Shown here one piece after another: positions 22,367 through 35,100 of a stretch of 64,000 bases of DNA. This DNA is from Sorghum bicolor (Eukaryota > Streptophyta > Magnoliopsida > Poales > Poaceae). The stretch spans positions 3,831,997 through 3,895,996 of the forward strand of contig NC_012871.2 of the NCBI RefSeq assembly GCF_000003195.3, in the 5' to 3' direction. The stretch's first letter is position 1; every line of letters begins with the position of its first letter. The notes beneath the pieces are model-generated. The model saw nothing but the letters and a program-made list of their open reading frames with translations. It was not told where the DNA came from and ran no database searches. A program made the translations under genes and the position numbers.

Positions 22367-24021
22367 AACCCCCCCCCCCCCCCCAACACCTAAACAGATG
22401 TTTTATTTTGTGTAAACCCTGCCGAACTGTGATGACCCTCTTGTTTTAGAGTTCAAAAAAAAATCCCATTTGACATGTATTTTGCTGCTAAGATTTTATA
22501 CCTGGTTTCAGTGCTCCCCTGAACTAATTTCCAGATCCACTTGGTCATAATACAGTTCAGGACTTTAGTGTCTATAGCCTCCCAGTTCCCCTTGGTCTTT
22601 TCGCCTGTTTATAATTTCCCATTTTGCCATTTGATATCTAAATTTCCTATCGGCCCCGTAAGTGAGTCTGTTGATGTCTAAGTTACCTATATAAAAAAAT
22701 CCTGAAACATCCCATAGTAATAATCTTTAATTAAGTACCAAAAATTCTGAAAGAAAGATCCATTTGGTCCAGGTGCTGAATCCCCTTTCATTTCCAATAC
22801 TGCTCCCTGAGTCTCCTCTAGAGAAAAAGGTCTGCTGAGATCCTCCCTGTCTCTTGGCTAAAAAGAGCTAGATAGAGTAAGGCTACATTCTAGATTTGGG
22901 CGAAACAACTTGTAAAATTCCACCACATGATACATAATGCCCTGTTGGCCTTTAATTTCCTTTCCTGACTCTAACCCCAAAATAGTAGTCTCCTCCCATT
23001 AGTGAACTGATGAAAAAACTGTGTTTGTGCACTCGCCCTTAATAATCCATTTTTTTTCAGTCCTTTGTCTCCAATATATTTCTTCCCTCTAGGAGATGCT
23101 TCCCAGTTGATTTTCCAAATTATTTCTTTGTTTTCATTCCAATCCTGAAATCCCCATGCTGTCTGCCACCCTGTCCAATTCCTCCAGCTGTTTCAAAATT
23201 TTCCTTTTGTCTCTCTTTTGCTCTCCTTTTTTTTTTTGCCAGCTTCATCCTTTCAAATGTTTCCTGAGAAACTGGAGGCATCCATGCCACTTATCCAGCG
23301 AATAGCAGTGATCTGGACTCCTCCCCCTACATTTTTCCATCTGTGTTGAACCATCTCCCTGAAATCTGGTTGCAGTAACCGCTGGTTTTGAAAATAGAAA
23401 TATCTCTGTCTTCATTATTTCCAGTAAAGCCACAATATCTAGTTTTTCTTGTGTAACATGCTCCTTTACTTGACCTCTTAACTTTCCTCTGCTCTTTGTT
23501 GTCCTCTGTAAGTGCTTTCATTTTTCCTTGCACTACTGGATTTGACCTCCATGGCCAACTCTTGGTTTTCCTGCTCACCTTGAGGAGCTGTTTTCTCTTC
23601 TTGTTTTTCTAACTACAACTTTTAATTAGCCTCTTGTTTTTTATCAGTCTTCAGTCGTTCGAGGTGGACTCTGCAACCGCTGTCATTCAAGACGGCAGCG
23701 TGAGTTTAAAGGTTGACACCCAACATCTGAGGGACATCAGTTTCCGCACGAATTCGGCGTACCAGTTCATTGGTGAACTTCAGATCCGTGAAGGCAATGA
23801 TGTACGTGATCCTCCTTCCTCAAGTTTTTTTTGTTCACCCTGCTTGATACTAGCAGCTATAACAATGCTACACCAAATTTTGTTGGTTTTTGCAGGCGAC
23901 TCTACTAGCGCGCATTGGAAGGAACGTCGATGGCCTCGACCTGAACCTTTACCAGCAGGCTATACTCATCCGACGGCAACACGAAGCAAAGCTTGTGAGC
24001 TCCAGGACCAGGAGAGCATGA
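21167..24021 (+). CDS. TEN1: CST complex subunit TEN1
   Basis: Three exons, 21167-21270, 23648-23801 and 23896-24021, join in phase to give 127 residues, the usual length of plant TEN1. Landmarks: PSSEMFKQGASLRVTG, then VDTQHLRDISFRT, AYQFIGELQI and ARIGRNVDGLDLNLY. These match what I recall of Arabidopsis TEN1. TEN1 is the small OB-fold subunit of CTC1-STN1-TEN1, which binds single-stranded telomeric DNA and supports telomere replication and end protection in the nucleus. The start at 21167 gives the expected short N-terminus. Intron 1 is 2.4 kb because of an antisense LINE remnant. The FLA gene lies tail to tail, with about 1.1 kb between the two stop codons. Confidence 0.95.
21331..23600 (-). 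mobile_element. L1-type LINE remnant, antisense in TEN1 intron 1
   Basis: Read on the minus strand, pieces of an L1 ORF2 appear in the expected order. KNGLLRASAQTQFFHQF lies near 23000, PFSLEETQGAVLEMKGDSAP (reverse transcriptase start) near 22780-22850, and HIFFHCPVAHLERC (zf-RVT zinc finger) near 21780-21840. The 3' end is marked by a T run at 21332-21338. Stops and frame changes are frequent, so it is dead. Exact ends and target duplication were not found. It includes (AT)n at 22330-22364 and a C16 run at 22369-22384. Confidence 0.8.
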
Positions 24022-24433
24022 TCTGCTGCGCATGTTCTTCGCAGTTGTTAGATTTCTTTGTTTTGTCGCAGTGCAATTGCATATGTACATGAGAAGAGAA
24101 CAAGACCGCCTGGAGGCTTTGGTTATAAGAATTGGTCGGCTCTGCATATTGATTTGTGGGACCTCAGCCACATATCCCTGTTTGCTGGTCTCAAGAGTCA
24201 TGACTAAAAATATTGTTTCGCTGATTTATTGTGAGAGAAAAACACTGATAGTTGGTAGAAAAAGTACGGCTTTTAAGACAAATAAACGGTAGCAAGGCTT
24301 GTTTCTGGCTGTTCTCTGGTCTGGTCTGGTTTTTTCTGTTGCTCCCTACGTAAAGGGCTGCCATGGCATGTGTAGATATGTGATTCCCGACTATAGTATT
24401 TGCAGTATAGGGCCTTGTTTAGTATTTGCAGTA

Positions 24434-24632
24434 GGCCTTGTTTAGTTATCGAACGAAAAAATTTCAAGATCTTTCGTTTGTTTGTGGTAATTATTATCTA
24501 ACCATGAATTAACTAGGCTCAAAAGATTCGTCTCGTCAATTTCAACCAAACTATGTAATTATTGACTAAAGATTCGATGTGACGGAAAATCTTGAAAAAA
24601 TTTAGGTTTCTGGGTGGAAGTAAACAAGGCCC
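24434..24632. mobile_element. Tourist-like MITE, family A (GGCCTTGTTTA ends)
   Basis: Ends GGCCTTGTTTAG and TAAACAAGGCC are inverted repeats. The interior has the family's AACTAGGCTCAAAAGATTCG and CGATGTGACGGAAAATCTTG. Related copies lie near 42565-42985, 44008-44228, 44295-44512 and 61996-62231. Just before it, at 24215-24290, is a fragment of another family (TGATTTATTGTGAGAGAAAA). Confidence 0.85.
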
Positions 24633-25149
24633 TAGCATTCCGTCTATCAGTTATTCTGCTGGACGGTTGCATGTCAGGGGTTTGTTTATGAATCTGAAAA
24701 GGTTGGCCTCAAAGTGTGGACGGTTGCACTTGTGTTAAGCTGGATCATGGATCATGTTTTTTTTATAAAGGCTTATAAAGGTTAAAAAAAATGGAAGAGA
24801 ACATACTAGTGTGGAGAAACAGAGAAGAAAACAGTTACCATCGGCGAATTTACATTTTTCAGATTCTTCTATTAAAAAGATGAACATAATCAACTAAAAA
24901 ATAAAACAAATTAAAAAAAAAGGAAAAGAAAAAAAAAACAAGAAAGGGGCTCTAGTTGCTGTACATTTTACTCTCCAGTATAAACAACTCCTCATCCATA
25001 CTCTTCCCCCTCGCACATCCCGCAACCAAGCAAACCCGTGTCCAGCTCTCCCGTCCTCCTCATCACCACCCATGTCCTAATAATTCAGACTGACAGACCA
25101 AAATTTCACCGTCCGTTCCATCCCAAATTCCCATTGGCTTTGGCTCATC

Positions 25150-27300
25150 TCACAGCCGCGATCGCCCGACGAAGACGCCCATCAACTGGCAAGCCCCTTC
25201 CAACAGCTTCCCTGCATTTGCCGACGACGAAAACATGGTTAGAAACATCAGAGACGACGACGCTGTCGTATAAAGGCAAATGGTGTGCAGAGCCGGAGTT
25301 GCTGCGAAGCTCGTGGGTCGTGGCCCAAATTTGCACTTGCAGGCTGAAGCTACAGTGCTCGACCCAGCCAGGCGGCCCAGGCTGCCAGAAACGCGTACGA
25401 GTACGGAGACAGTCACGAGGGGGCAGGGGCATGTGCCCCCTTCCGCCGCGTCGTTCCTCCCGTCCGGCTACTGCCATCGTGAGGGGCAGCTCACTGCCCT
25501 GCCCGCTACGCCCAGTTGTCCCCTAGCTGTAGTAGCAACAAGTCGCCGCCACTCTGGACGGCCCATGCTCGTCCACGCCACGCGGTTTCGATTTTCCAGA
25601 ACCCTAGAAAATTAATTACTGCTCCTTCACGGTCACCCACGCCTGCATTTATTACTACTACTATTATTCACCGTGCCACTCGCCCACCACCCCACTACCA
25701 AAATGGAATGACGTGCCTGCATTACACGTGGGCCCGCTCCCCGTCCTGTGCCCGTCTCCCGTGAATGCTCAAGCTCAACGTGGCACAGCTAGCGCAGATT
25801 AACGGTGGGGGTTAATCAAAATAACCCTAATTATTTAACAGCACCCAAATGCCGGGGGCTTCGATTCCCGGCAACGGCGTGCGACGACGGCGACCCGCCA
25901 GGCCGCCGCCGCCGACGACGACGACGTTTGCAGCCATTTTTCCATCGCAGTTTACTGTGCCCTACGTATCGATCGATTGCCACGCTAAACCACTATCATT
26001 TATTTCGTCAAAAAAAAAACCACTATCATTTACGGCGTCAAACCAGTGAGAAACGTGAATAGGTAAATTAAGCGAAGCAATGTCAGGCGTACGGACCTCG
26101 TCGGAGCTTGGGCTTGTCGGCGCCACCAGTGACGGCGGGCGCCTTCCAGGTGGGAGCGGCGACAGCGGCGGGGCGCGTCCCGCCGATCTCGGCCGGCGGG
26201 AACAGCACGGCGTCGATGCCCTGCACGGAGATCCTACCGTCGGTGTAGATATCCGGGTCGAAGAGGTACGCGCTGCCCTCGCCGGCGCCGAACTTGACGG
26301 ACCCGTCGGCCTCGCGGGCGGTGACCTTATGCGGCAGCCGCAGCGTGTCGTACCGGACCTTGCCGAACCGCCGGACGGCGTTGTACATGGACTCCTCGGT
26401 CTGGTACTCCGGGATCACGTGGTAGTACAGGATGTTCTCCGGCGACCCCGGCTCGCTGAGCTGGTCCGTGGTGAGCCGCGCCATGGCCTCGTCGTTGGGG
26501 GCCAGCACGGTGAGGACGTACCCTTCGGAGACGAGGCGGCCCATCTCGGTGGCGAGCGAGGTGAGGTTCACGAGGATGTCGGCCAGCTCGTTGTACCCGC
26601 CGTAGAGGAGGAGCGTCTGGATGAAGTCCTTCACCTGCCCGTGCCCGTCGAAGCGGTGCGTCCCGGTGCCTGGACCCGGCGCCGGCGCCGGCGCGATGGA
26701 TGGGCCGGGTGCCATCGCGTCCCAGACAGGGAGCGCCGGCGGGGCACCCAGCGGCGGGGCGGGTCCGGGGCTCAGTTTCCTGAGGAGGCGGTGCGTGCGC
26801 GGGTCCACCTCGGGGGCGCCGGTCGGGAGCGCGGCGGAGATGGACGACGCGAGGCTGCGGCGGCGGTTGAAGGCGTCCTGGACGGAGCGCGGGACGAGGA
26901 GACGGTCCACGCCGTGGATGACGCCGTCCGCGCGCACCACCGCGTCGGGCCGCGTCACGGCGCGGGACACGGCGGGCCCGAGCTCCAGCGGCTCGCCGGC
27001 GAGCGTGGGGTGGTGGCGTCGGGAGAGGAGGGAGGCGGCGTGGAGGCGGGCGGGGAGGACGTGGAAGAGGAGCAGCGACTGGAGGGAAGGAAGGTTGCGG
27101 GGCTCAAGCAGGAACCGCCGGAACTCCGGGTCCAGGTCCCGCTCCAGGGCCTCGTTCCGGGGCGCCAGGATAGTGACGTTGCCTCTGCCCACGGCGGTCT
27201 CCAGCGGCTGCAGCAGCAGCGCCTTCTCTACTAGCTCGGATAGCTCCGTGTAGCGCGAGTCAAGTAGCGCTACAAGGACGGAGTTGGAGCTCACGCCCGA

Positions 27301-27331
<31 letters not shown>

Positions 27332-27450
27332 GTGGATGGGGACGACAATGCAGGCGGGCTCTGATGCTCCGCTTCCAATGCCGCCACGGTGGTGGCGGCT
27401 GCGAGGGAGAGGACGAGGAGGAAGAGCAGTGGGAGGGCGCCGCTGCCCAT
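25150..27450 (-). CDS. Fasciclin-like arabinogalactan protein, FLA15-18 type
   Basis: Two exons, 27450-26097 and 25211-25150, joined in phase 1 across an 885-bp GT-AG intron, give 471 residues. A signal peptide (MGSGALPLLFLLVLSLAAAT) precedes a Gly/Ser linker made by a (GGC)n run. FAS1 domain 1 (about 55-190) contains GNVTILAPRNEAL and FHVLPARLHA. A Pro/Ala-rich stretch (APGPSIAPAPAPGPG) is a likely arabinogalactan glycosylation site. FAS1 domain 2 (about 240-390) contains ILVNLTSLATEMGRLVSEGY, VLAPNDEAM and YYHVIPEYQTEESMY. The 20-residue last exon, GKLLEGACQLMGVFVGRSRL, matches the conserved tail of this subgroup (RRGKLLEVAC...). These are secreted wall/apoplast adhesion proteins; this subgroup generally lacks a GPI signal and none is seen. 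The start at 27450 places the signal peptide correctly. Confidence 0.93.
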
Positions 27451-28847
27451 TGCGACGGCGGGGATGCTGTGGATTCGGGTGCGGGCTGCTGTGCTCGTCG
27501 GCGGTGGAGGGAGGGAGAAGGGGGGGAAGAGGTGTGTGGTGGTGGGTGAAGACTGAAGAGTGAAGGCGACTGACTGGGGAGAAGAGGAGGTGGTGGGGTA
27601 TGTATGGTAGGAAAGGGTACGCGTGGGGGGTACAGGCTGGCAGGTGGGGCCCGGTAGCGAGGCTGTCGGTGTGCGGCGGGGCGCAGACAACAGCACACAC
27701 AGCTGCACTGCACTGCACGCCTCGTGACGGTCAGTATCACACGTTTTCCTTTTCTTCGTTTTTATTATAATATAAATAATAAATAATAATGCAATAATAA
27801 TAATTGCGTGTGCTTAGCGTGGCGCGCCGCTTGCGTCCCGCCTTCCAGCAGCCAGATGGAGCTTTCCTGGGCGACCTCATGTATGCGCTTTTAGCTGAAC
27901 CTTTTGACCTTGCCTTTTCTTTTTTTTTTTTTTGGCTTTGTTTTCTCTTTTTGTTATGGGCCACAGAATGTATGCTGTCATGGTGATGCTGCAATTGACC
28001 ACGGCAAATCTAGGCAGATTTGTTGGAATTCACAGATGTATTAGGAGAGGATATATACGTCACAATCACAAAGGAAAAAAATTCATACGTACATTCTACT
28101 AGTTGACAGAGAAAGATGCATGCTTTCACAATTTAAAATAACCTGCTACTCAAATATACCTGACGCGTTGATGAGGGTTAGGGTTCTTCAGGGAAAAGAG
28201 ATCTTCCGACAACCGCTTACCTGTTGCCTATGGCTGCTCCCATCACCCGCGTTTGAAGCCAAGATCCCATCCATCTGTGTTCCAAATCTCTAGCCCCGCC
28301 GCTACTTCCCTCCCTGTCATCCTCGCGTCCTTATCTCTGATCACTTCCCCTCATGTATTTTGCATCTATAAGATTCTGTACCAGGTTTCAGTGCGTATGA
28401 GTACGTGTAGTTTCTGTATACCATCATTTTTGTCTGTCTTAATGTTAGCAGAGATGTTTACTTCAATTTATCTATAATGTGACCAACAACAAGGCGAGAT
28501 CAGGAGAACCTAACAAAAAAAATATTGTATTTGCTTTCACGATTGCGCTATTTCTCGCTTCAAGCCAACGCAACAAATTCCCAGAACAGCGCACAGGATA
28601 TCATCAAGTATAGTTCAGATGCACCACCCACAAAACTCAAGAATCCAACTGCTTATGTCAAACTACATGCAGTGATTACGAGAGCGTTAAGGCACATGAG
28701 GCAAAGCAAGCAACTGCAATGTATCATCATAAAGGACTCATCATCCTTTCGGTTTCAACACGACCCAGTTCCCCAGTAAAACATCTGATATGATGTTTCA
28801 AAAAAAAAACATCTGATATGACGTTTGCCTAATGTTCACAACATAAG
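27451..28847. other. FLA promoter side and intergenic DNA
   Basis: 27451-27720 is the C/T-rich leader of the FLA gene (GA-rich on the plus strand). 27760-27800 is AT-rich. 27990-28847 holds AT-rich DNA and the 3' flank of the EDM2-like gene; no coding sequence was recognised. A short direct repeat (AAAAAAAACATCTGATATGA) occurs near 28783-28820. Confidence 0.35.
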
Positions 28848-29028
28848 GTCAGTTTCAACAGAGTTTTTCATGGATATTAAATATGCCAACGTGGCACCAC
28901 ATTAATAAAAAGAGAGATGATAAGAGTTTAATGGGAGTAGAGAGAGTTTCATGGGATAAAACTGCACAATTTTCAAAATATAGATGTATTGAAACTAGAT
29001 CATAAAACCCCTACTGAGGATGGCCTAA
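28848..29028. mobile_element. MITE, family B (GGCCATCCTC... ends)
   Basis: Contains AGAGTTTTTCATGG on the left and, inverted, AGGCCATCCTCAGTAGGGGT on the right. The interior AACGTGGCACCACATTAATA recurs in diverged form at about 51786-51940 and 53085-53172, which share GTTTCAT/ATGAAACCCC. It lies downstream of the EDM2-like stop codon. Confidence 0.6.
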
Positions 29029-29162
29029 TGCATACTGAGAGCAAGGAGGAATATCATACAGCCCTTAATGAAGCATTTCAGCCAACAGCAAAAGGTACCA
29101 ACCATCCTAGGTGTTGTTCTGTCTGTAGATAATGAGATACATCATCAGTTAAAGTACTCAAA

Positions 29163-32100
29163 CTAGATTGTTGTTGTGCAATATTGTAGATCACTTTGGC
29201 TTCTTGGCGGATAGTTTGTGAGCTCAAGCTGTGGGGCATACTTATCCGTAACTGGCCGTGAAGCCTGTAGCTGTAGGTCAATTTGGCTTCTTGGCTGACA
29301 GTTTGTGCGATCAAGGTGCGGGGCATACCAGTCCGTAACTGGCCGTGAAGCCCGTGATCCCTCTCCATAACCACCAGCAAGCCGATAACACACCGCTGAA
29401 TGTCCAGCCGCGCTGGCAGCCATGTAGGGTCCATATTGAGGTATTCCCAGGTATCGGTGGGGATTATGCCTCCCGATGGTAGAATCTCTTGGGTACAAAT
29501 GGGAATGGTCACCACAAAATTCAGGTAAAGGAAATGATGACTGACATGGACTCAACTGCCTCCTGTCATCACAACCACTTCTTGGGGGATTAAAATTGTG
29601 CAGCGATTCATATCTTCGTCTATTATAGGTTCCAGGATAACTGCCATCGCGTTCCATCCTTTGTCTTTCCGGTGAATGTTCACTTGATCTTGCTCGAGTA
29701 TTTCTCCCCACAAGCTCTGGTTCTCTTCGATCTAATTGGATCTTATCTCTGCACTTGTATCTAGATGTGTCTGCTGCTGTATTTCTTTCAGTTCTTCTAT
29801 CTTCATAATGAGCATCTCTTCCATCTTCTTTGAGATTATGCTTCTTGTTCTTATCCAAGTCTGTTTTGTTGCCATCAGATGCCTTTTCCACAGGTTGGCT
29901 TCTCTTTTTCAACCTGTCACTTGATGTATCCTGGTCTATTGCTACAAGACCATCATTGCACTTAGAATGGCTACATTCACCTTGGCACGGATAGCTTCCT
30001 TCTGAAGAGTGGTCATAAACATTATTATCTAATGTCGTCCCACCCTTCCTGTAATCAATTGTTTTACTGTCGTTCATGGGGACCATCCCTCTATCTGACT
30101 GTACATTTTCTCTCCTGGAGGAGGAGGTTTCTTTCTCATGTCCCGAAGCTGATCCGAGTCCATATGCATTTTCCTCTTTGTATCTCTTGTTTCCTGGTTC
30201 TAATGGACTTCCGTCAGCTTGTATCTCCACCCAGAGATTATCTAGCTCTAGCACATCATTCTGTCCTTGATTTTCACTCGAGTCTTTGCGGTGGGCAGTT
30301 TCTTTTCTAGTATAGTCCTCTTGTGTTTCTTCTCTTCCATTGGCATATTTGTCCTCCATTATTCTGTAGGCCACATTATCCAACTCAAAATCCTTGTCCA
30401 CAGGGGTGTCCTGCAACAAGATTTCCAATCGGTTGAAAATAAAACATGTTTTTCTGTACAAATGTAAGACCCGATTACAATTTGCAGGTGTTAATAGGCT
30501 AGTTGCCTTAATCTTTAAGCACCTGAACAGAACAATCAGACATGTCCTTGGTTGATGGCCCATCATATGGTGTCCCTAAACATGTTCCCTTTTGTGCCAA
30601 ATATGTTACCCTGAAATGGAAAACCAACAGATCCCTGTCAACTGTTAGCCATACCTTTGTGGCATATTACCACTTGAGCAACACCACAGAAAGAATGAAT
30701 AGGAACAGTATAACCACCAAAGTGAACTACAAAAGAAAAGATTAGTAGTTGTACATTAGGGCCAGCGAAAATATAAGGACTAAGGCTTCTTGAAGTCACA
30801 AATTGAAATTTTTAATATAATCTGTATATTCTGTAGGCAAAAGTATAAAAATAGGTGAAAGGGGACATTGTGAGCTACCTCTTCTCTGTTTCAGTTCTTG
30901 CAACACATGAAATGCCGAATTGCTTTTCATGCCCATTCATAGTTTCTGCACCATTTTGACTACCAGCAACACCAATAATAGATTGTTCAATTTGTGGATC
31001 ACCCTTCAAGACCTTTGCTGCACAGTGAGGCTCTACAACAATCTGGGGTGATGTGCTTTTTGCACCTACATTGTCAGCTTGCTCACTTTCTGCTCCATAC
31101 AACCTGTTTGACAATTCTGTAGGTTCTGTTGATTGGTCAGTGTTCTTTCTCCTTTTGCCAGTCATCCTGCCTTTTCTGTTACCAAGCTCTTTTGTTTTGG
31201 TGCATTCAGGTGTAGCTGGAAATTTTATATGGTTCCTACTAGCTGTGCGAGTATCCTTGTCTATTTCATGATCTCTGTGAGATATTTAACAGAAGTGAAA
31301 TGCTGTGAGCAGCAATTGCAGAAAAATATTGGGACAACAAATAAGGAATAACTTACAGGCAGTAAAAGAAAATTGTTTTGGAAAGCTTCCAAGCACGCGG
31401 GTTACCATCCTTGTCCTTTGCTCCCAAGGATAGTTCCCTAAAATATACATTAGACGGCATAAAGAACAGAACAACTATACAAACTAAACAATCTAAGCAA
31501 CCAATCTGGATGAACAGTACCTTGGAAGACATTCCCAGTGATATGCTCTTGGACAGCGCCTACACACTGCAAGCTGAAGTGCTCTTTGAGTCTTGTTCTC
31601 CATGCGTCCACATTTGAAACACCAATGTATGGGGCACGGAAATGACATCCCCGCCATAATCCTTCTTTCCAATCCACAAGCTCCATCAGTGGCATTAGGA
31701 TCCAGTAATTGTGCAATGCACTTAGGGTGGTAAAAATATCCGCAAGATGCTTGATTGCATTGAAACACCTAACAAAATGTACGTTACTGATTAGGACCAA
31801 AATATAATTAGCAGGTACTCCCTCCGCTGTCATTTTGGCTTTTCTAAATGCATAGTACTCCCTCCATTCCAAACTAAAAGACGTTTTGGTTTTTCTAGAT
31901 ACATTACTTTTATTATGTATATCTAAACATAGTGTATATCTAAGTGCATAGCAAATGTTATGTATCTACAAAAGCCAAAACGTCTTATAATTTGGAATGG
32001 AGGGAGTAAAAGCTATGTATCTAGACATAACACATAGGTGCATAGCAAAGACTATGTTCCTAAAAAAGCCAAAACAGCCTACAATTTGGGTCGGAGGTAG

Positions 32101-35100
32101 TAAAATATAGGAAGAGAGTGGCTGGGGATAAGGATTCAGAAGAGATGCTGCTGGGTAGTACATGAGGGCATACGTTGCTTACCCACACCAATACAAGGAT
32201 GCCTCTTAAATAGGCTGCACCTCTAACAACCAAACTAAACAATGTGCAACCTAATAGGCCAGTCACATGTCTCTAAGCCATACAATCCATATATCTATCT
32301 AAAGCTCTAGATAGCTAACAATAACTGTAATGTGTACCATGCTGCTACTGCCTTGCCATGCATATGCTGCTGTGCTTGGCCATGTGCCGCTGCAAAGGCC
32401 CAATACCATAATATCGGCTTTTGTTTCCACACTAGTTTGGCATTTCATGTGGCATGGAAAGGAATCCTAAAGTTCAAAAACATAATAAAATAAGAAAATA
32501 GGAAGACCATAATAGGAAATAAGCAACATTATTCTTTGCCTGCAAATTGTCTTAAATCCCCTCAGCCAGGAGAGTCTTCCTTTGATGGCTGGTGGTCTAG
32601 AATTAACGAAGGGGTGGTCGGACAGGTTTGGCAAGTCTAAATTCTATTATAATTCTCAAAACTTGGACCATTTGGAGTCATCTTAATTATTATGTATTTT
32701 ATGGGACCTCACCAAATTTTGAGAACATCACTGTTGGCTGTTGAGGAGATGAGATTATGGGGTTTGGCAGGGGCTAAAGGCATTTCTTATCTAGCTGCCT
32801 TGTCTATTGAGGGGACTCAAAGGTGGCTTTTCCTCCTGGTTGTGGTAGTGCTTTGTGTTGTAACATGGGCGATCTAGTTGTTCGAGAGTGATGGGGTGCT
32901 ATAGTGTATGTTTCGTAAGGGTTTCTCTACTCGGTTTCATATAATGGATTAATGATACACAGCTGTCCTCCATGTTCAAGAAAAAAAAGTGCATTCTTTT
33001 AAATTGAAAAAAAAAAAAGAATTTACTAAGCTTAGTGGCTTCAGTATACCTTAGCATTTGGCCCATGGGATGGCTCAAGCTCTCCACATCTAAAACATTG
33101 GTGTTGCTTATTTTTGCAGTTTGCACATAAATAAGTACCAATTCTCTGTAAACAAAAGTGACATGTCACTGATTCAAGCCAGGAAAATGAAAAAGCTGGC
33201 AGCACCATTAAGTAAAAACTTCAAGAACCTACCTTTACTTCTGCTGAAGTGTAACCAAGAGTTTCACATTTAGATTCTCTGCCATCTTTCTTTGTGGGAT
33301 GGAAAGACCTCTTGCATGGACCTTCACAGCTGAATTAAATCGTTGTAAGAATCAAAGTGTATAATCAAACTGATTTAATAAGCCAACAAGAGCTTACAGA
33401 CAGAAACTTTTATACTACAACACACAATGAACACTCCATGGATATAGTGGAAGGTGTCAAGGGCCTGGTAATCTAGGGTAGGCGGCCCTCGACTACGAAG
33501 ATCGTAGTCTCCAGCCGTACTTCCGATCCGGAGGTTATACCCCTCTCGGACGACCGGGCTTGAGAGGTTTAGGGAGAAGAGAGAGTTTAGATAATTGATA
33601 TTGCTTGCTTTATTCCAAAGTCCAAAGCTAGTACATATAGTCCCCCGGCTGGAGGCCGTAAGGAAACCAAACTAATCCTTTCTATAATTTAGGATCTAAA
33701 CAAATCTTTCCTTCCTATCCTAGCCACTGGGCGCAGCCAGGCCAGCGTGCGCGCCAAGCTGGGCGCGACCTGCACGCTCCTGGTCCCGCCTTATGTCACG
33801 GTTGCGCCTACGACGCGCATAGGCTTGGCCCCACATGACATCTCTCGCCCCCTCGAGAGCCAGCTCGTCCCCGAGCTGGAAATCTGGATATGAGGCGCGG
33901 AATTCGTCGAGGTCTTCCCAGGAAGCTGAAGACGCTGGTTCTCCTCGCCAAAATACAAGAACTTGAAGGACACCACGGACCCTGCGAGCTTGAGTGACAC
34001 GGTCTGGCGCCGGGCTGACCGTACCATGTCTGATGTCCGGCAAGGGAGGCGGGGTAGACGGCGGAAGTCCGTGAAACTTCTTGAGGACTCCAATGTGGAA
34101 GACGTCGTGGATGCGCGCCTGTGGGGGAAGCTCCAGCTGCACAGCCACCTCATTGATCTTCTGGATGACGCGATAAGGCCCCAGATAGCGAGCCTTGAGC
34201 TTGCCCGTGGAGTGAGGCAGAGAAGCCACCGGACGCTGGCGGTAACGCAGCAGGACCCAATCACCTACTGCGTAGGAGACATGTCGATGATGACGATCAT
34301 AGTGCAGCTTCTGCACAGCCTGGGCCTGCTCCAGTCGGTGGCGCACCTCAGCAAGGAAGGCCGCGCGTTCTTCCATGTCCCTGGCGACGGCCGCAACTCT
34401 GGTGTCGCCGGGCTCATAAGAGCGTATCGTCGGAGGGTCGCGGCCGTAAACAACACGAAACGGCGTCTCCCGGAGCGAAGCTTGGTAGGCCGTGTTGTAG
34501 ACGTACTCCGCCCATGGCAGCCATCGGAGCCATTGGCGTGGTCGGTCCCCGGTAAAGCAGCGGAGATACATGACAATGACGCGGTTTGCCGCTTCCGACT
34601 GGCCGTCCGACTGAGGATGGAATGCGGAGGTCATATGCAGCTTGGAACCCATCAGCCGCATGAGCTCACGCCAAAAGGCAGACGTGAACACCGGATCCCT
34701 GTCGGAGACGATGGACTGCGGTACGCCGTGGAGGCGGACGATGTTGGTGAAGAACGCCTGGGCCACTGATTCAGCAGTGTACGGGTGGCCAAGAGCGATG
34801 AAGTGGCCGTACTTGCTGAAGCGGTCGACGACGGAGAGGATGACGGACTTGCCGTCTACTCGCGGTAGTGCTTCGATGAAGTCCATCCCGATGTCGGCCC
34901 ATACAGCGGACGGCACCGGCAGTGGCTGCAGCAGTCCGGCCGGTAGGAGATGTTCGGACTTGAAGCGTTGACACGTGGCGCAAGCTCGCACAAATTCTTG
35001 CACGATGCGGCGCATGTGGGGAAAATGAAAGTCACGATGCAGCCGGTGCCATGTGCGCTGCACGCCTTCGTGGCCATCGTCGTGGACGGCAGCCACAATT

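Noticed and set aside
26080..27253. Long plus-strand frames (up to 384 codons) opposite the FLA gene
   Set aside because: Shadows of a GC-rich coding strand; Arg/Gly-rich with no domain, while the minus strand has clear FAS1 domains.
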